64,000 nt of DNA from Acidimicrobiia bacterium (lineage in GTDB: Bacteria; Actinomycetota; Acidimicrobiia; Spongiisociales; Spongiisociaceae): the NCBI GenBank assembly GCA_011523635.1, contig WTGI01000043.1, forward strand, positions 1-64,000, in the 5' to 3' direction. The notes beneath the pieces were generated by a model. It did no database searches. It worked only from the letters and a program-made list of their open reading frames with translations, and had not been told where the DNA came from. This document shows, piece after piece, positions 16,278 through 25,444 of the stretch. Both the position numbers and the translations under genes were made by a program. Each line of letters begins with the position of its first letter. Within the stretch, counting starts at the first letter, position 1.

Positions 16278-17683
16278 GTTGCCCTCGCCGAGGCCACGAA
16301 ACCCGAGTAGTCGGCCAGCCGGGCCAGGGTTCGGGCGGTGGAGTCGATGTCCGGGAACATCGGGATGCCTCCGTCGACCAGGATTTCTCGCATCTCCTGG
16401 ATGACCTGGCGGTATTCGGGCCCCGAACGGTAGGACCGCCAGGTCGCGACCAGGGGCTTGCCGTTCATGTACGCGGAACCCGACTCGGCGAGGAAGGTGG
16501 CGAGCGCGGCTATACGGTCGGGCGCCACGTCGTACATCCAGTCGATATGGAAGTACACGACCACCATGTCGAGATAGTCCTGCGAGCTGAGCACCTCCAT
16601 CACGGGCGGCATCTGCGCCGGGTCGGTCATCACATCGTGAGCGTCAACCGGATTCGTGATGATGTTGCCGGCCGCAGGAATGGTCTCACGAAGTCCGGCC
16701 CGGGCCTCGGCGGATAGCGGCGGAACGTCAAGGCCGGCTCGGCTGCAGGCGTCGGCCGCCAGCACGCTGCTGCCCCCTCCCGTGCCCAGTATGGCGACTC
16801 CGTGCCCGCCCGGCCGCGGGAGCCGTCTCAGGGCGTCGATCGTGTGCGCCATGTCCTGGACCGAATCGACCCGGATCGCTCCGCTCTGCGCGAAGAACCC
16901 CTGCCAGATGCGGTTGTCGCCCGCCAGAGAGCCAGTGTGGGAGGCAGCCGTCCGGCGGGCTGCCCGGCTGGCACCCGGCTTGACCATGACGACCGGCTTG
17001 TCCGGGGTCGTCCGGGCGACGGCCTCGAAGAGCCGGCGGCCGTCGGGCACTCCTTCAAGATACACCCCGATCGTGTCCGTTTCCGGATCGTCGGAGAGGT
17101 ACTCGACCAGGTCCGACGCATCGACCGTGAGGCCCGTTCCGTAGTTGACGACGGTGCTGAACGAGAGCCCGATCTGGGAGCCGTACCCGAGGATCGCGTC
17201 GGCGAAGCCCCCGCTCTGGGTGAGGATGCCGACCGATCCGACCGCCTCCGGCGCCCCGGCCCAGGTGACCAGCCGGAGTCTCGGCGAGAAGATACCCATG
17301 CTGTTGGGACCGATCACCCGCAGACCACCCTCGACCGCGATCTGCGTGATCTCGTCGTGGAGCGCGTTTCCCTGCTCCTCACCCGTCTCGCCGAAACCGG
17401 CTGAGAAGATATGGACGTTCCGATTCCCGGTGGCGACGCAGTCGCGGAGGATCCAGGGCACGATACGGGCTGAGAGGCCGATTATCACGAGATCCACCGG
17501 CTCCGGAAGGTCGGCGAGGCCGGCATAGGCCTTGTGGCCACGGATGACGTCGGCTTTCGGGTTGATCGGGTAGAGGCGGCCGCGGTAGCCGAACTCGACC
17601 AGCTGGCCGAACATGTCCACCCAGCTGGCACCCGGTTTGTCACGGGAGGCGCCTACGACCGCTATCGACTCGGGCTTGAGCAT
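16274..17683 (-). CDS. NDP-forming acyl-CoA ligase, CoA-binding (alpha) subunit
   Basis: 469 residues from the ATG at 17683, where homology begins (MLKPESIAVVGASRDKPGAS). The frame is open to 17782. Domains: CoA-binding Rossmann fold (residues ~1-130) with ASRDKPG; succinyl-CoA-ligase-like domain with GPNSMGIFSPRL; and a further flavodoxin-like domain carrying the phospho-His loop (AASHTGSLAGDNRIWQG, near 270-290). It works with the overlapping ATP-grasp gene as a two-subunit synthetase. Some relatives are one fused chain; here they are separate and translationally coupled. Confidence 0.9.
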   Translation of the reverse strand: MLKPESIAVVGASRDKPGASWVDMFGQLVEFGYRGRLYPINPKADVIRGHKAYAGLADLPEPVDLVIIGLSARIVPWILRDCVATGNRNVHIFSAGFGETGEEQGNALHDEITQIAVEGGLRVIGPNSMGIFSPRLRLVTWAGAPEAVGSVGILTQSGGFADAILGYGSQIGLSFSTVVNYGTGLTVDASDLVEYLSDDPETDTIGVYLEGVPDGRRLFEAVARTTPDKPVVMVKPGASRAARRTAASHTGSLAGDNRIWQGFFAQSGAIRVDSVQDMAHTIDALRRLPRPGGHGVAILGTGGGSSVLAADACSRAGLDVPPLSAEARAGLRETIPAAGNIITNPVDAHDVMTDPAQMPPVMEVLSSQDYLDMVVVYFHIDWMYDVAPDRIAALATFLAESGSAYMNGKPLVATWRSYRSGPEYRQVIQEMREILVDGGIPMFPDIDSTARTLARLADYSGFVASARAT

Positions 17684-17801
17684 CGGGTCGAGCCCTGGCG
17701 AGCGTCTCACCTCGTTATCTCGGAGTGGACCGAGGGCCGGTGGGAACAGATGCCCGGCCACCGGCATGGCGGGCGTGCGCACGACCCGGCTTCAAGCCGT
17801 C

Positions 17802-18677
17802 CTACTCGGAGAATGCGGAGGACGACAGGCTCTCCTGGAGGGCAAATATCGAGCCCGGCCATGGCCGGGACGGATGGGGCAGCCTCACCGGAACGTCCGC
17901 TATCCGCGGCTCCACCACAGGTTCTCCCCTCAACAGGCACGCGTTGTACTCATCCCAGGTGCTCCAGGTGTCCCAGTCGCCGAGGCCGAACAGGGGCCAG
18001 GCGTCCGCGGCTGCCAACTCGAGGAACAGCACGCGACGCGGCCGATCCGAAGTGTTGGGCGGGGACCCGTGCAACATGCGGATGTGATGGATGGATATCC
18101 CACCGGCCGGAACCTCCACGGGCACCGCGTCCGCCGGGTCGAAGTGGTCGCGGCCGACCGCTCCCACGAAGTAGCCGTCCTCGTGGTGGTCGTAGACCGG
18201 GTGGCGGTGGGAACCGGGAATCACGAGCAGGGCGCCGTTCTCCGTCGTCGTATCGTCGATGGCGATGCCCACGGCCAGAAGGTCGTCGTTGGTGTGCGGC
18301 ATGAAGCCCCAGTCCTGGTGCCACTCCACCACGCTGCCGAACTCCGCGGACTTCATGTTCAGCTTCTCGCCCGTAAACCGGATGGACGGGCCGATGAGCT
18401 GCGCGACCATGTCGAGGATGGCGTCGTGATGCAACATCGACATGTACAGGTCGTGGTGCAACGAGGGGCGTTTGATCCGGCGCACCCGGACGTCATCGGC
18501 CGTGTGACCGGGCTCCAGATCGAACCTCTCATCGCTCTCGGTCAGGAACCGGGTGCCCTCGACCAACTCATCGGTCACCCGTTGCAGCTCGCTGACCTCG
18601 AAGGACGACAGCACATCCGTCACCGCGACGTAACCGTTCTCGTTGTAGAAGTCGATCTGATCCCGGGACAGCATCAA
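17802..18677 (-). CDS. Phytanoyl-CoA dioxygenase (PhyH) family protein
   Basis: 291 residues. The Fe(II) site is visible as H-x-D in VVEWHQDWGF (about residues 117-126) with the distal His in IHHIRMLHGSPPN, followed by the Arg of DRPRRVLFLEL that usually binds 2-oxoglutarate. These enzymes hydroxylate an unactivated carbon using O2 and 2-oxoglutarate. The ATG at 18677 overlaps the stop of the amidohydrolase gene by four bases, so the two are coupled. The substrate is unknown; the family covers fatty acyl-CoAs, osmolytes such as ectoine, and natural products. Between this gene and the acyl-CoA ligase (17684-17801) nothing is recognised. Confidence 0.88.
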   Translation of the reverse strand: MMLSRDQIDFYNENGYVAVTDVLSSFEVSELQRVTDELVEGTRFLTESDERFDLEPGHTADDVRVRRIKRPSLHHDLYMSMLHHDAILDMVAQLIGPSIRFTGEKLNMKSAEFGSVVEWHQDWGFMPHTNDDLLAVGIAIDDTTTENGALLVIPGSHRHPVYDHHEDGYFVGAVGRDHFDPADAVPVEVPAGGISIHHIRMLHGSPPNTSDRPRRVLFLELAAADAWPLFGLGDWDTWSTWDEYNACLLRGEPVVEPRIADVPVRLPHPSRPWPGSIFALQESLSSSAFSE

Positions 18678-19576
18678 GTATCCAGCTTGTAGAGGCGGGC
18701 GGCGGTGCCTCCCATGATGGCGGCCAGTTCTTCGTCAGTGAACGGTTCGGCGCCCTGGCGCTCGGCGACATCGTTGACCCTCCGGTATAGCTCCGGCACG
18801 GCGGCGAAGTCCCTGCCGATGCGGATCTTGTCGCTGTTGTCCGAGCCGTACATGGCTCGATCGGTCGCCACGTACGACCTGAGCATGGCAAGGGCATCAT
18901 GAAGGGGCTCGGGCCCTCCGCCGGCGAAGTGGCAAAGGTCGGCATGGAAGTTGGGATGCTTCGCCACCATCAGTATCCCTTTGGTCACCCAGGGCCAGTT
19001 GATAACGACGATGACCTTCATGTCGCGGTGGCGTCGTCCCACCCCGTCCAGCAGGAACGGATCCCCCAACTCCAGTGACGCGTTGATGATGGGGGTCCAT
19101 CCGGTGAAGAAGTGCACCGGGATGTCCAGTTCGATCGCCTTCTCGTATAACGGGTCCAGGCTGCGATCGTTCGGGGAGTAGAGCTGGTAGCTGGGAACGA
19201 GCTTGAGAGCCCGGAAGTCCAACTCCTTCACGCACCGTTCCAGTTCCGCGACCGCCCAGGGAATCCCCCGCATCGGGTCTATGCACGCAACGCCCTTCAG
19301 CCGGTCCGGGTACATGGCGACCTGTTCGGCGGTGTAGTCGTTCGGTACGTACACCTCGTACTCGTCCGGATGGTCGGGATGGAAGGTGGTACGGCGGATG
19401 TCGCTCCCCTGGACCATCCCGATGTCGATTCCCGACCGATTGAGCAGATTGACCATCCACTCCCCGTCGGTGGTGCCGTACTCGACGCCGTACGGCCTGT
19501 ACAGCTCCTGCATCCACCAATGCGGGACCTGCTCCGGCACCTCGGTGAGGTGTAGATGGCAATCTACGGTGACCAT
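18674..19576 (-). CDS. Amidohydrolase-2 family protein, paralogue A (altered active site)
   Basis: 300 residues, one of five near-collinear paralogues in the window. It begins MVTVDCHLHL with the first metal pair His7/His9 and ends with YGSDNSDK, keeping the usual Asp (Asp246). The third metal His, normally just before T-G, is Phe157 (HFFTGW), and the catalytic His expected in an xHxG loop near 192 is absent (VIVVINWPWV). The fold is the TIM barrel of ACMSD-type decarboxylases and hydrolases. It heads the operon with the PhyH gene. It may be a changed or inactive enzyme, or may bind metal differently through His155. Confidence 0.85.
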   Translation of the reverse strand: MVTVDCHLHLTEVPEQVPHWWMQELYRPYGVEYGTTDGEWMVNLLNRSGIDIGMVQGSDIRRTTFHPDHPDEYEVYVPNDYTAEQVAMYPDRLKGVACIDPMRGIPWAVAELERCVKELDFRALKLVPSYQLYSPNDRSLDPLYEKAIELDIPVHFFTGWTPIINASLELGDPFLLDGVGRRHRDMKVIVVINWPWVTKGILMVAKHPNFHADLCHFAGGGPEPLHDALAMLRSYVATDRAMYGSDNSDKIRIGRDFAAVPELYRRVNDVAERQGAEPFTDEELAAIMGGTAARLYKLDT

Positions 19577-19788
19577 GGACTCTCCTGCGGTGTCGGGCGG
19601 GATCGGGAACCGGCGCTACCCGCAGGAGGATAGACATCGGCCGGACGACCGCTGCGACGACCGGGGTGTGTCACGCGCCGTGGCGGAGGCCATGAGGGCC
19701 GGATACACTCGACGGTCGGCAGGCAGTCGAGGCGTGAGGAGACATGTCGTGCCGCGGACGAACGAGGCTCAGCTTCCTCCGATCCTGG

Positions 19789-19949
19789 TGGCCTCTCTGC
19801 AAAACAGTCTGGCGTGCTCTGCTTGCCATCGGCGCCCCTCGCTGCGTTCCGCCTCCTCAACGCACCGCCGCGGGTACGCCTTCGTCAGCGGGCCTTGCGA
19901 GGAACACCGCGGCCGACGCATACCACACCGCCATTTCACAGACAGGCCA
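19789..19949. mobile_element. MITE-like element, copy 1
   Basis: 161 bp with imperfect terminal inverted repeats (TGGCCTCTCTG at 19789-19799 against CAGACAGGCCA at 19939-19949). The interior is closely similar to copies at 35957-36118 and 44718-44884, including a run from GCGTTCCGC through GGGTACGCCTTCGTCAGCGG. It encodes nothing convincing. It sits in the 411-bp gap between the divergently transcribed amidohydrolase and permease genes, so it lies in both upstream regions. The rest of that gap (19577-19788) shows nothing recognisable. Confidence 0.8.
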
Positions 19950-19987
19950 CTGGTGGTCGCCGCAGGCATCCGGGCGTTGATCCGCTG

Positions 19988-20755
19988 ATGTCAACGAGCA
20001 CGGCGAGGGCGTCCTCTCAGGCCTCCATGGTCGCGCTCGGCGCCGTCGGTGTCCTGCTCATGGTGGGCGCCTGGGAACTGGTGGGTAGGCTCGAGCTGCT
20101 GGGACGTAACTGGCAACCCTTCTCGGCCGTGGTGCGGGCCTTCCTGGAGAACCTCCCTGTCTTCGGCAGAGCCACCAAGGCCACCATCATCGACGCCGGT
20201 AAGGGATTCGTCGCCGGGATCCTGCTGGGGCTGGCGCTCGCGGTGCTGGGACTTCTGGCGCCGGCCCTGAACCGTGGCATCGGCCGGATGGCAACCCTCG
20301 TCAACTCGATACCGTGGATAGCGCTCGGGCCTGTCCTGGTGATGATCGTGTCACAGGAAACCGTGCCGTTCACGTTCGCACTCCTGGCTGTCTTCTTCGC
20401 CAGCTTCATCGCCATCACGTCCGGTTTCTACCTCGCCCGCCAGGCTCACCATGACCTCCTCAGCAGCCTGGGATCGTCTCGTTGGACCAGATTCCGGCGG
20501 TTGCAGCTGCCGGTCGCAGTGCCATCGTTGATCTATGCCGCCAAACTCGGGGCCCCGGCGGCGATGTTCGGCGTGGTCTTCGGCGAGTGGTTCGGCTCAT
20601 CGCGTCCCGGACTCGGCGCTCTGATTGTCACCTCGATGCGAAGTCTCCGCGCCGACCGCCTATGGGCGGCGGCCGCTCTCACATCCCTGATCGCCATCGC
20701 GGTATTCGCCGTGTTCGCCGCCCTCGAGAGGGCCGCGCTCAACAGGTTCCGCTGA
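19988..20755 (+). CDS. ABC transporter permease, importer set 2, first subunit
   Basis: 255 residues from the ATG at 19988; the frame extends upstream only through the MITE-like element. About six membrane helices and the EAA-type loop (SLGSSRWTRFRRLQLPVAVPS) are present. The sequence follows the N-terminal half of the fused permease at 34333-35928 closely (for example VNSIPWIALGP and AKLGAPAAMFGVVFGEWFG occur in both). The stop overlaps the next permease start as TGATG, so the two are made together. The family serves NMT1/sulfonate-type binding proteins. Confidence 0.9.
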   Translation: MSTSTARASSQASMVALGAVGVLLMVGAWELVGRLELLGRNWQPFSAVVRAFLENLPVFGRATKATIIDAGKGFVAGILLGLALAVLGLLAPALNRGIGRMATLVNSIPWIALGPVLVMIVSQETVPFTFALLAVFFASFIAITSGFYLARQAHHDLLSSLGSSRWTRFRRLQLPVAVPSLIYAAKLGAPAAMFGVVFGEWFGSSRPGLGALIVTSMRSLRADRLWAAAALTSLIAIAVFAVFAALERAALNRFR

Positions 20756-21588
20756 TGCGACCTACCGATGGAGCCCCGAACGCTGTCAAGGATCCGTCGA
20801 GCCGAAGTCGCCTCAAGGGTGGTTCCCGGCTGCCGACCGTTCGGTCCCTGGCGCGCCGCTTCCTCGTCGCTATCTGGCCCTACGTCCTCGTCATCGGCGC
20901 ATGGCAGGCGTGGGTGACCCTCGGCGGCGTACACCGGCTCGTGATCCCGGAACCGGGCGCGGTGGCCTTCGATATCTGGTCCGCCCCGGGCGAGTACTGG
21001 TCCTACGGATGGCGGACCGTCCTGGAAGCCGCCGCCGGTCTGGCCATCGGGACCGCCATCGGTGTAGCCGCGGCGATCGCAGTGTGGTTTTCCCGGGTTC
21101 TCCGCGGTCTGCTGACGACCTCCATGATCCTGCTCTACTCCGCTCCCATCGTGGCCACGATTCCGATCATGGCGAAAGTCCTGGGCTACACCGCCACCAC
21201 GGTTCTCGCCATTGCGGCCATCGTGTCGATGTTCCCCACTTTCGTGCTCGTGAACTCGGGCCTGCTGGATTTGCCGGCGGGTTCGTCGGACGTCTTTCGG
21301 AGCCTCGGGGCACCGCGCAAGGTGCAGCTGCTGAGACTGGCACTGCCTGCCGCGATGCCGAACTTCCTGGTCGCCTTCCGCCTCAACGCGGCGGTCGCGT
21401 TCATTGCGGCGGTCATCGGCGAGTACCTGACCGGCGTCCGGGGCCTGGGCTGGTTGTTCGCGCTCTCGTTCAGCCGGTTCGATGTCGACCGCGCCTGGGG
21501 TGCGGCGATGGTCATCATCGCCCTGTCCATCCTCTCCTACGCACTCGCCAGCCGGGTCGAAGAGCGGGGTATCGAACGCTGGACGTGA
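20755..21588 (+). CDS. ABC transporter permease, importer set 2, second subunit
   Basis: 277 residues from the ATG at 20755 (TGATG overlap with the previous gene). Permease domain with the loop RSLGAPRKVQLLRLALPAAMPN and conserved IGEYLTGVRGLGWLFALSF near the end. It matches the C-terminal half of the fused permease at 34333-35928. With the preceding gene it should form the channel for the binding lipoprotein encoded 223 bp downstream. No recognisable sequence lies in that 223-bp gap apart from the ribosome site of the next gene. Confidence 0.9.
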   Translation: MRPTDGAPNAVKDPSSRSRLKGGSRLPTVRSLARRFLVAIWPYVLVIGAWQAWVTLGGVHRLVIPEPGAVAFDIWSAPGEYWSYGWRTVLEAAAGLAIGTAIGVAAAIAVWFSRVLRGLLTTSMILLYSAPIVATIPIMAKVLGYTATTVLAIAAIVSMFPTFVLVNSGLLDLPAGSSDVFRSLGAPRKVQLLRLALPAAMPNFLVAFRLNAAVAFIAAVIGEYLTGVRGLGWLFALSFSRFDVDRAWGAAMVIIALSILSYALASRVEERGIERWT

Positions 21589-21811
21589 GCGAGTGCGGGT
21601 TCGGCGTCGATCGGCACCGCGACCGTGCTGAGAAGGCTGCGGGTACGCCGGAAGCGGTCACCGGGCGCCCGATCGTGTCGTGTGGCAGGCCCTCTTGGCT
21701 GGCGACGAACCTGCATCGGTATGCTTGTCCGGGCCGACGGATCGGCTCGCCCCGATCCGCGCCGGGAATGAGCTAGCAAGAGTCTGAGTGCGACGACCAG
21801 GAGGAGGACGC

Positions 21812-22999
21812 ATGATAACCCAGAGGACACGAGTCAAATGGATATCGGTAGTTGCGCTACTCGCGCTGTTCGCGGTCGCCTGCGGAGGCGACGAGACTGC
21901 CGAGACACAGGCCACCGCCGCGCCAACCACCACGGCCGCGCCGACCACCACGGCCGCGCCGACCACGACCGAGGCCGAGATGACCGAGACGACCGCGGCA
22001 CCGACCACCACGGCCGCCCCGACGACCACGGCGGCACCCGCGCCCGCCGAGCCGACCGATATCAGGCTCAGGCTGAGCTGGATCGCCGACCCGGGCTTCA
22101 TGGGGCTCTACGAGGCCGTCGAACAGGGCTTCTTCGACGACGAGAACATCAACGTCACGATCGAGCACGGTGGCCCGAACGTGCCCAACTCGACCCAGGT
22201 GGTCGCGGGCGGGGCTGCCGATATCGGCGTCACCGATCCGTTCTCGCTCGCCCTGGCGATGTCGGAGGGAGCGGACTTCGTGGTGTTCGGCGTCAGGATG
22301 CAGTCCGACCCCACGGGTATCGGCTCGCTCTGTGACAACCCGATCAACTCACCGGCCGACATCGCCGGAAAGAAGATCGCAGGCGGCACCACCGACGGAT
22401 TCCTGATCGATGCATTGCTGACCGCCAACGGGCTGGAGCCCGGCACCTACGAGCTGATTCCGGCCGGCTGGGACATGTCGCCGGTGGTCGACGGAACGGT
22501 CGACGGCATGCTGATCTGGGTCAACAGCCATCCTCTCCCGCTCAACGCGCAAGGGATCTGCAACGTCAGCTGGACCTTCAGCGAGATGGGCCTGCCCGCC
22601 TACCAAGACCTGTTCTTCACCACGACAGACTTCCTCGCCAACAATCGCGAGGCGATCGTGGGCTTCCTCCGGGCCAACATCAGGGGCTGGGAATACGCCT
22701 TCAACGATCCTGCCCACGCCATAGACCTGGTGATGAACACCTGGGGCGGGGTGGATCTCGGCCTGGTCCTCGAGGACCAGTTCCCGATCCACGAGGCACA
22801 GATCCCCCTGATGACCAGCCCCCTCACCGATGAGAAGGGCCTGTTCTGGTTCGATCTCGACCAGATCCAGAACATCCAGAACGGCTACGTGATTACGGCT
22901 ACCGGGCTCGAATCGATTCCTGACGCCGCCGACGTCTACGACATCTCGATTCTCGAGTCCGCCTACGAGGGCTGCGGATCCTCATTGCTCGACTGCTAG
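21812..22999 (+). CDS. NMT1/SsuA-like substrate-binding lipoprotein, importer set 2
   Basis: 395 residues from the ATG at 21812, behind CCAGGAGGAGGACGC. A lipoprotein signal peptide ends at Cys24 (LFAVAC). A flexible linker of Ala-Pro-Thr repeats (about residues 29-80) leads to the binding domain, which opens RLRLSWIADPGFMGLYEAVEQGFF, the pattern of NMT1/THI5-like proteins that bind pyrimidine precursors, riboflavin or sulfonates. It is anchored outside the membrane and feeds the permeases just upstream. It is paralogous to the lipoprotein at 33053-34231; both end with the same GC-SLLDC tail. Confidence 0.92.
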   Translation: MITQRTRVKWISVVALLALFAVACGGDETAETQATAAPTTTAAPTTTAAPTTTEAEMTETTAAPTTTAAPTTTAAPAPAEPTDIRLRLSWIADPGFMGLYEAVEQGFFDDENINVTIEHGGPNVPNSTQVVAGGAADIGVTDPFSLALAMSEGADFVVFGVRMQSDPTGIGSLCDNPINSPADIAGKKIAGGTTDGFLIDALLTANGLEPGTYELIPAGWDMSPVVDGTVDGMLIWVNSHPLPLNAQGICNVSWTFSEMGLPAYQDLFFTTTDFLANNREAIVGFLRANIRGWEYAFNDPAHAIDLVMNTWGGVDLGLVLEDQFPIHEAQIPLMTSPLTDEKGLFWFDLDQIQNIQNGYVITATGLESIPDAADVYDISILESAYEGCGSSLLDC

Positions 23000-23024
23000 A
23001 AGCGAGTTCTCGACCGCATAGAGC

Positions 23025-23060
23025 GCTGCCTCTCCGAAAGGAGGGGCAGCGTCTCTTTTC
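23025..23060 (+). terminator. Rho-independent terminator after the binding-protein gene
   Basis: An 11-bp stem (GCTGCCTCTCC with GGAGGGGCAGC, one G-U wobble) closed by a GAAA tetraloop, followed by GTCTCTTTTC. It begins 25 bp after the stop of the binding-protein gene and should end the permease-permease-lipoprotein transcript. Confidence 0.85.
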
Positions 23061-23102
23061 CTACAATCCTGTGCCGGCCGGACCGGATCTAGGAGGGCCG
23101 TC

Positions 23103-24005
23103 CTAGAGGCCGAGCTTGTAGAGCCGGTTGGCGGTACCTCCCATGATGGCCTCCATCTCGTCGTCCGAGATTTCGGCCGTGCCCCGCTTGGCGGCGACCT
23201 CGTTCACGGCGTAGAACAGCTCGGGGACGGTCGCTACGTTCTTGCCGATCCGGATCTTGTCGTTCCCGTCCGATCCGTACAGGGCCCGATCGATGCAGCC
23301 GAAGTCCTTGATCTTCAGCAGCGCGTCGTAGAGCTGCTCCGCACTCCCCCCTCCGAACCACGCCAGGTCCATGTAGAAGTTCGGATGGCGGGCGGCAACG
23401 GCGATTCCCTCATCGATCCATGGAAAGGCCAGGTAGAAGACGACCTTCAGGTCACGAAGCTCCCTACCCACGTCGTCCAGCAGGATCGGATTCGAGTACT
23501 TCATGGGAGCGTTGATGATCGGCGTCCACCCCGTGAAGAGGTCCACGGGAACGTCGAGCTCGATGCACTTCTCGTAGAAGGGATACACCCGGCGGTCGTT
23601 GATGGCGTGGTCGTGGTACGCCGTCTTGAGCGCCAGGGCCACGAACCCGTGCTCCTTGATGAAGTACTCGGTCTCGGCCAGGGCATCCTGCGGATCGCGC
23701 AACGGATCGACCGCCACCTGGCCGCGCAACCGATCCGGGTGCTTCGCCACCTCTTGGGCGATCCACTCGTTCGGGATGTACACCCCGTGGTCGCCGGGAT
23801 GGTCCGGGTGCGAGGTGGTGCGCCGTATATCGCCGCCTTGCACGATCGCGATGTCGATTCCGGCGTCGTCGATCATGTCCACGATGTCCTGGCCGTACCG
23901 GGAGACGCCCGTGCCCCCGTATGGCAGGTACATCTCCTCCATCCACCACTTCGGGACCTGGCTCGGCGTCAAACCGATGTAGTGATGGCAGTCAACGGTA
24001 ACCAT
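23103..24005 (-). CDS. Amidohydrolase-2 family protein, paralogue B (most degenerate site)
   Basis: 300 residues from the ATG at 24005 (MVTVDCHHYIGLTPSQVPKWW); the frame is open to 24113. It aligns without gaps to paralogue A over the first 160 residues. The first metal motif is H-x-Y rather than H-x-H (His7, Tyr9). The third metal His is Phe157 with Asp155 (VDLFTGW), and the catalytic His loop reads FYLAFPWI. The Asp of YGSDGNDK remains. This copy has lost most of the canonical site, yet the frame is intact and the fold motifs (RRTTSHPDHP, YEKCIELD) are kept, so it is probably a functioning protein with another chemistry or a binding role. Confidence 0.85.
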   Translation of the reverse strand: MVTVDCHHYIGLTPSQVPKWWMEEMYLPYGGTGVSRYGQDIVDMIDDAGIDIAIVQGGDIRRTTSHPDHPGDHGVYIPNEWIAQEVAKHPDRLRGQVAVDPLRDPQDALAETEYFIKEHGFVALALKTAYHDHAINDRRVYPFYEKCIELDVPVDLFTGWTPIINAPMKYSNPILLDDVGRELRDLKVVFYLAFPWIDEGIAVAARHPNFYMDLAWFGGGSAEQLYDALLKIKDFGCIDRALYGSDGNDKIRIGKNVATVPELFYAVNEVAAKRGTAEISDDEMEAIMGGTANRLYKLGL

Positions 24006-24124
24006 GGTCGCTCCTAGTGGTAGGTTGCCTGCCCTTCGCGCGGGGCGGCTTGATCCGGACAGTACTAGCAGACGCCGGCCGGCCGAGATCAGGCCCGGGA
24101 CGGTCGGTAGCATAGAATCCCGCC

Positions 24125-24541
24125 ATGCGTACCGGTCTGTCTGCCGAAGACCTCGGTGACTTCCTCCAGCGCCCGCTCCTGGCGACGCTCGCGACCTACC
24201 GCCGGGACGGCCTGGTCCTGCTGTCGCCCGTGTGGTTCGAGTGGCGGGAAGGCGGGTTCAATATCGCTATCGGCCGCAACGACGTGAAGGCGAGGCACCT
24301 GAGGCGGGACCCGCGGGCGGCGGTGGTGGTGGCGGAGGCCGAACCGCCCATGCGGGGCCTGGAGCTACGCGGCTCCGCTCGGTTGATGCCCCAGAGTCTC
24401 GAAGTCGACCGCCGGATCGTGGAGCGCTACGTAGACGCAGCGGAAGTAGACGAGTACCTGGCCGGACTACCTCCGGGCGTTCTCGTCCGGCTCGAACCCG
24501 GAGAACTCCGGGCATGGGACTTCCCCGACGAGCATCACTGA
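24125..24541 (+). CDS. PPOX-fold flavin/F420-dependent oxidoreductase
   Basis: 138 residues with the split beta-barrel of pyridoxamine-phosphate-oxidase-like proteins: LATLATYRRDGLVLLSPVWFEW at the start, NDVKARHLRRDPRAAVVVAE in the middle, then an oligomerising C-terminal part. Many actinobacterial members bind F420 or a flavin and reduce a small substrate. The gene stands alone between two minus-strand genes. Which cofactor it binds is not certain from sequence. Confidence 0.8.
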   Translation: MRTGLSAEDLGDFLQRPLLATLATYRRDGLVLLSPVWFEWREGGFNIAIGRNDVKARHLRRDPRAAVVVAEAEPPMRGLELRGSARLMPQSLEVDRRIVERYVDAAEVDEYLAGLPPGVLVRLEPGELRAWDFPDEHH

Positions 24542-24580
24542 CACGGAGCGTTCTCCGGTGCTGCCCGTGGGGGCGGGCTG

Positions 24581-25396
24581 CTAGGTCTGCCCGCCGTGCT
24601 TGTCCCCGGCGTCGACGCGGACCTCGCATCCGGTCATGAAGCTTGCGAGGTCGGAAGCGCAGAACAAGGCAACTCGGGCAACATCGTCAGGCACGCCGGC
24701 GCGGCCGAGCGGCAGCTCCCTACTCATCTGCTCGGCCAGGCCGTCGAGATCCCAGCCGCCCTCCGCGGCCGACTCCTCCATTCCCGGGGTGAGGATGACC
24801 GTGGGGGCCAGCGCCAGGACCCGGATCCCGTGCACTCCGAGTTCCGCCGCCATCCGCCTGGTGAGGGCCACCACCCCCAGCTTCGAGGCGACGTAGTGCG
24901 GAGCGCCCTCGCGAACGTAGGCGGGGGCGGTCGAGATGTTGATGATGACACCGCCCGTCCGCCGGGCCATCATCCGGGTGGCTGCCTCCCGGGCGCCCAG
25001 GTAGGTACCCCGCAGGTTGACATCCAGGACACAATCCCACTGGTCGTCATCGATGTCGAACAGGGCATCATCGGGATAGACACCTGCATTGTTCACCCAG
25101 ATGTCTATCCCGCCCGCCTCGGTAAGCGCGAGATCCGCCAGGGCGGCGATCGACCGCCGGTCGGTGACGTCCACGCCAGCTGCAAGTGCCCGCTCTGTCC
25201 CCAGAGATTCAGCCGCTTCCGAGGCGCGTTCCCGGTCGACGTCGGCGATGACCACACGGGCGCCGGCCTCGATGAACCGCCGGGCGATCGCGTAGCCGAT
25301 GCCCCGACCTGCTCCGGTGACCACGGCGGTGCGCCCACCCAGAGACACCAGCTCTTCGATCGTGCGGTCGCTCATGTCCGCGATAGCCACATCCAC
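24581..25396 (-). CDS. Short-chain dehydrogenase/reductase (SDR)
   Basis: 271 residues. NAD(P)-binding TGAGRGIG at residues 27-34, Asp in VVIADVDRE (favouring NAD), NNAG, and the catalytic Ser with Y-x3-K (HYVASK). The ATG at 25396 follows AAGGAAG at close spacing and is preferred over the Met at residue 8. It lies 49 bp downstream of amidohydrolase paralogue C and likely shares its transcript with paralogues C and D. It oxidises or reduces an alcohol/ketone of unknown identity. Confidence 0.9.
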   Translation of the reverse strand: MDVAIADMSDRTIEELVSLGGRTAVVTGAGRGIGYAIARRFIEAGARVVIADVDRERASEAAESLGTERALAAGVDVTDRRSIAALADLALTEAGGIDIWVNNAGVYPDDALFDIDDDQWDCVLDVNLRGTYLGAREAATRMMARRTGGVIINISTAPAYVREGAPHYVASKLGVVALTRRMAAELGVHGIRVLALAPTVILTPGMEESAAEGGWDLDGLAEQMSRELPLGRAGVPDDVARVALFCASDLASFMTGCEVRVDAGDKHGGQT

Positions 25397-25444
25397 TTCC
25401 TTCGTCTCGTCCGGATCCGGAACGCGAGCGGCCGTAGGTGACGT

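Noticed and set aside
14739..16310. A 523-codon open frame on the plus strand
   Set aside because: Antisense to the permease and ATP-grasp genes, low-complexity composition, no domain.
21900..22060. Short tandem repeats resembling a CRISPR or minisatellite (also 34010-34150)
   Set aside because: They are codons of the Thr/Ala/Pro linker in the two lipoproteins, with 15-21 base periods that keep the frame, and no spacers.
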